NCBI GenBank assembly: GCA_021404985.1
Contig: QWHP01000122.1
Span: 1 to 7,821, forward strand
Reading direction: 5' to 3'
Source of the DNA: Actinobacteria bacterium ATB1
GTDB taxonomy: Bacteria > Actinomycetota > Acidimicrobiia > UBA2766
Length of the DNA: 7,821 bases
The stretch's first letter is position 1. Each line of letters begins with the position of its first letter. The translations under genes and the position numbers were made by a program. A model generated the notes under the pieces. The model searched no databases. It was given only the letters and a program-made list of their open reading frames with translations, and was not told where the DNA came from. Shown one piece after another: positions 6,298 to 7,821 of this stretch.

Positions 6298-6302
6298 TGA
6301 TA
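6297..6302 (-). promoter_or_regulatory. -10 box of the DUF6504-like gene, leaderless
   Basis: TATCAT lies 7 nt before the GTG at 6289 and overlaps the LexA box by one base. With the start region it matches the dnaE2 sequence at 16 of 18 positions (TATSATCGAACATRTGTT). No convincing -35 box is visible. Confidence 0.6.
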
Positions 6303-6341
6303 TCCGACTGCGCGTCCTCGTCCCACGCCCTGTCGGGCTCA

Positions 6342-6347
6342 TAGGAT
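6342..6347 (+). promoter_or_regulatory. Possible -10 box of the small membrane protein pair
   Basis: TAGGAT fits TANNNT and lies 7 nt before the GTG start at 6355. The spacing suggests a leaderless transcript. No clear -35 box is seen. Confidence 0.4.
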
Positions 6348-6354
6348 TCGACAC

Positions 6355-6741
6355 GTGACCGCCCCCGAGAAGATCCCCTCCGCCCGGCCCATCGAACGCC
6401 GTTACCCCTTGGGCAAGGGCATCCGGGTGGGCATCGTTGCCGCGATCGTCGCCGCCACAGCGCTGGCGGCGGTGGTCGCCTATGCGATCGCGTCCCTCGA
6501 CTGCCGGTACACCGCGGTAGACGACTGCGTCGCTGCCGCTGCCACCGTCGCGCAGAAGGCAGCATGCGAGAGCGTTGCCTGTTCGAGCTCTTCCCCGATC
6601 GTCTGGAGCCTCGTCGGTGCGCTGATCGGGCTCGTGGGCTCCGCAGTCGTCGCCGTCCTCGTCGCCCGCTCCTTCGGGGAGTGGCAGATGATGAGGAACG
6701 GACGTCGCGAGGTCGGAGGGGGCGGACCGGCCACGTGCTGA
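6355..6741 (+). CDS. Small two-helix membrane protein with a cysteine-rich external loop
   Basis: I do not recognise the family of this 128-aa protein. It starts at GTG. A basic N-terminal tail (about 1-23) precedes a first membrane helix (about 24-48), a loop, a second helix (about 83-105) and a basic C-terminal tail with a Gly run. The positive-inside rule places both ends in the cytoplasm and the loop outside. The loop carries four cysteines (Cys50, Cys58, Cys71, Cys76), which could form two disulfide bonds; a fifth Cys is the last residue. The next gene begins 2 bp after its stop on the same strand, so the two are probably co-transcribed. The start lies 65 bp from the divergent DUF6504-like start. 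Coding status is supported by the clear membrane topology and the operon-like spacing. No enzymatic motif is seen. Confidence 0.7.
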   Translation: MTAPEKIPSARPIERRYPLGKGIRVGIVAAIVAATALAAVVAYAIASLDCRYTAVDDCVAAAATVAQKAACESVACSSSSPIVWSLVGALIGLVGSAVVAVLVARSFGEWQMMRNGRREVGGGGPATC

Positions 6742-6743
6742 GC

Positions 6744-7073
6744 ATGAGAGAACGACGCAGCGCGCCCGACCCGGAGGCTTCGGCCGTCTCGCTCAGGCGC
6801 GATCATGCGGCGGTCGCGAGACGCTACGGACGCCTGGCCCGGGTCGCATACAGGGCAGCACTCGCCGGCCTGGCCTCGGCCGTCGTGCTCTGGGCCCTCG
6901 GCGTCACAACCGCCGAGCCCCTGTTCCGTGTCCTGATCGTCGCCACCCTGGTCTTCGCCGTGACCGGGGCCCTGGTCGCCAAGCTCGCCGAGTCCGCTGC
7001 CACACGCGCTGCGAAGGTGGTCATCCGAAGAACGTCGCAGCCACGTCGAGAAGACGCGGATCGAGAGTCTTGA
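6744..7073 (+). CDS. Small two-helix membrane protein, function unknown
   Basis: This 109-aa product is unfamiliar. It has a long basic N-terminal region (about 1-35, many Arg), two hydrophobic helices (about 36-54 and 61-79) separated by a very short turn (TTAEPLFR), and a basic, then acidic C-terminal tail. Both ends should be cytoplasmic, giving a hairpin in the membrane. The ATG at 6744 is chosen because it follows the previous stop by 2 bp and precedes the first helix. The frame itself is open earlier, inside the neighbour. No strong Shine-Dalgarno is close, so translational coupling is likely. Its last 17 codons overlap the 3' end of the convergent phosphofructokinase gene by 53 bp. Some small actinobacterial membrane proteins look like this; I cannot name a family. 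Confidence 0.62.
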   Translation: MRERRSAPDPEASAVSLRRDHAAVARRYGRLARVAYRAALAGLASAVVLWALGVTTAEPLFRVLIVATLVFAVTGALVAKLAESAATRAAKVVIRRTSQPRREDADRES

Positions 7074-7821
7074 GCGTGCCGGTCGCATCCGAGAGCGGCG
7101 CCCGGACGATGTCACCGCAGCGGAGGGCGACCATCTTCCCCCAGTCCTCGTCCTCCACGGCTTCCCAGGCCTCGACGCCGAACCGGCTGGCGAGGACTCT
7201 GTCGTAGGCAGAGGGCGTGCCGCCGCGCTGGATGTGCCCGAGGACCACGACACGGGTGTCGAACCCTGTGCGGGCCTCGACCTCCTTGGCGACCAGGTTC
7301 GAGATCCCCCCGAGACGAACGTGTCCGAACTCGTCCAAGTCCAGCGTGGCGAGCGCCAGCGTGCCCTCCTTGGGCTTCGCCCCTTCGCTGACCACTATCA
7401 CGGAGAAGTTGATGCCGCGCTGGTGACGACGTTGGATCGACGCGCACACGTCCTCGATGTCGAACTCGTACTCCGGCACGAGGATCTCGTCGGCACCGCC
7501 GGCCAGCCCCGCCCATGCGGCTATGTGGCCCGCGTGGCGACCCATCACCTCGACCACCATCACGCGGTCGTGGGACTCGGCCGTAGTCTGGATCCTGTCG
7601 ATCGCCTCCGTCGCGATCTGGACCGCGGTGTCGAATCCGAACGTCATCTCTGTCACCGAGAGGTCGTTGTCGATCGTCTTGGGCACCCCGACAACGTGAC
7701 CGCCCCCCTCGGCCAGCGTCGCGGCGACCCCGAGCGTGTCCTCACCGCCGATGGCCACGAGCGCGTCCACCCCTGAGACCTTGATGCGTGCGAGCGCCTC
7801 GTCAACGGTCCCGTCCCGGAG
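7021..7821 (-). CDS. pfp: Phosphofructokinase, probably pyrophosphate-dependent, 3' part (5' end outside window)
   Basis: The enzyme phosphorylates fructose 6-phosphate to fructose 1,6-bisphosphate in glycolysis. The visible 266 residues begin before the phosphate-donor site and run to the C-terminus. GGEDT replaces the GGDGS of ATP enzymes, placing Asp at E. coli position 104. PKTIDND places Lys at position 124. This Asp/Lys pair is the recognised signature of PPi-dependent PFKs, including the actinobacterial enzyme of Amycolatopsis methanolica. Catalytic TIDND, VEVMGRHAGHIA and the substrate-binding GHIQRGGTPSAYDR are intact. Being reversible, such enzymes can also act in gluconeogenesis. 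The frame enters at the window edge (LRDGTVDEALARIKVSG). The gene ends at 7021, overlapping the convergent small membrane protein gene. It might still be annotated as pfkA. Donor specificity is inferred from residues, not shown. Confidence 0.9.
   Translation of the reverse strand, partial: LRDGTVDEALARIKVSGVDALVAIGGEDTLGVAATLAEGGGHVVGVPKTIDNDLSVTEMTFGFDTAVQIATEAIDRIQTTAESHDRVMVVEVMGRHAGHIAAWAGLAGGADEILVPEYEFDIEDVCASIQRRHQRGINFSVIVVSEGAKPKEGTLALATLDLDEFGHVRLGGISNLVAKEVEARTGFDTRVVVLGHIQRGGTPSAYDRVLASRFGVEAWEAVEDEDWGKMVALRCGDIVRAPLSDATGTLKTLDPRLLDVAATFFG

Noticed and set aside
6290..6745. Upstream extension of the DUF6504-like frame as far as 6745 (262 codons in total)
   Set aside because: It runs antisense through the 6355 membrane protein gene. 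DUF6504-like sequence is confined to the part after 6289, where the start codon and promoter match those of dnaE2.
1..7821. tRNA, rRNA, CRISPR, insertion sequence, riboswitch or prophage signals
   Set aside because: I found no clover-leaf, direct-repeat array, transposase or integrase motif, or long terminal repeat; genes cover nearly all of the window.

Overview
The window is a dense, high-GC stretch that most likely comes from an actinobacterium. The evidence is a DtxR/IdeR-type regulator, a mycobacterial-style LexA (SOS) box of the form TCGAAC-N4-GTTCGA, an actinobacterial-looking DnaE2 polymerase, an L,D-transpeptidase, a phosphofructokinase with pyrophosphate-type signature residues, and start codons placed 6-7 nt after TANNNT boxes, as expected of leaderless mRNAs. 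I cannot assign a genus. No tRNA, rRNA, CRISPR array, IS element or phage gene is visible.

Layout from left to right: (1) the 3' part of a DtxR-family metalloregulator (+); (2) convergent with it across 5 bp, a short DnaE2-type DNA polymerase (-, 854 aa) with all catalytic motifs but no C-terminal region; (3) divergent from dnaE2, an exported L,D-transpeptidase (+); (4) convergent with that, AMP-forming acetyl-CoA synthetase (-); (5) upstream of acs on the same strand, a 110-aa protein resembling DUF6504; (6) divergent from this, two adjacent small two-helix membrane proteins (+); (7) overlapping the second of these tail to tail by 53 bp, the 3' part of a probable pyrophosphate-dependent phosphofructokinase (-). 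Coding density is close to complete, and no gap exceeds 70 bp.

The main finding is a regulatory link between two genes that are not adjacent. dnaE2 and the DUF6504-like gene, about 3.2 kb apart, have nearly identical start regions: a TAT(G/C)AT -10 box runs into a LexA box, and the start codon is built from the last two spacer bases of the operator plus the first G of its right arm. This predicts two leaderless, LexA-repressed SOS genes. It supports the idea that the small protein works with the DnaE2 mutasome, although imuA' and imuB are not in the window. The polymerase itself stops about where other DnaE proteins enter their C-terminal HhH, clamp-binding and OB region.

Both short convergent junctions (DtxR/dnaE2 and transpeptidase/acs) carry a small perfect hairpin made from the two stop codons and their flanking bases. 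The remaining genes look like ordinary housekeeping: metal regulation, peptidoglycan 3-3 cross-linking, acetate activation and glycolysis. Acetyl-CoA synthetase releases pyrophosphate and the phosphofructokinase may consume it, but nothing beyond proximity links them.
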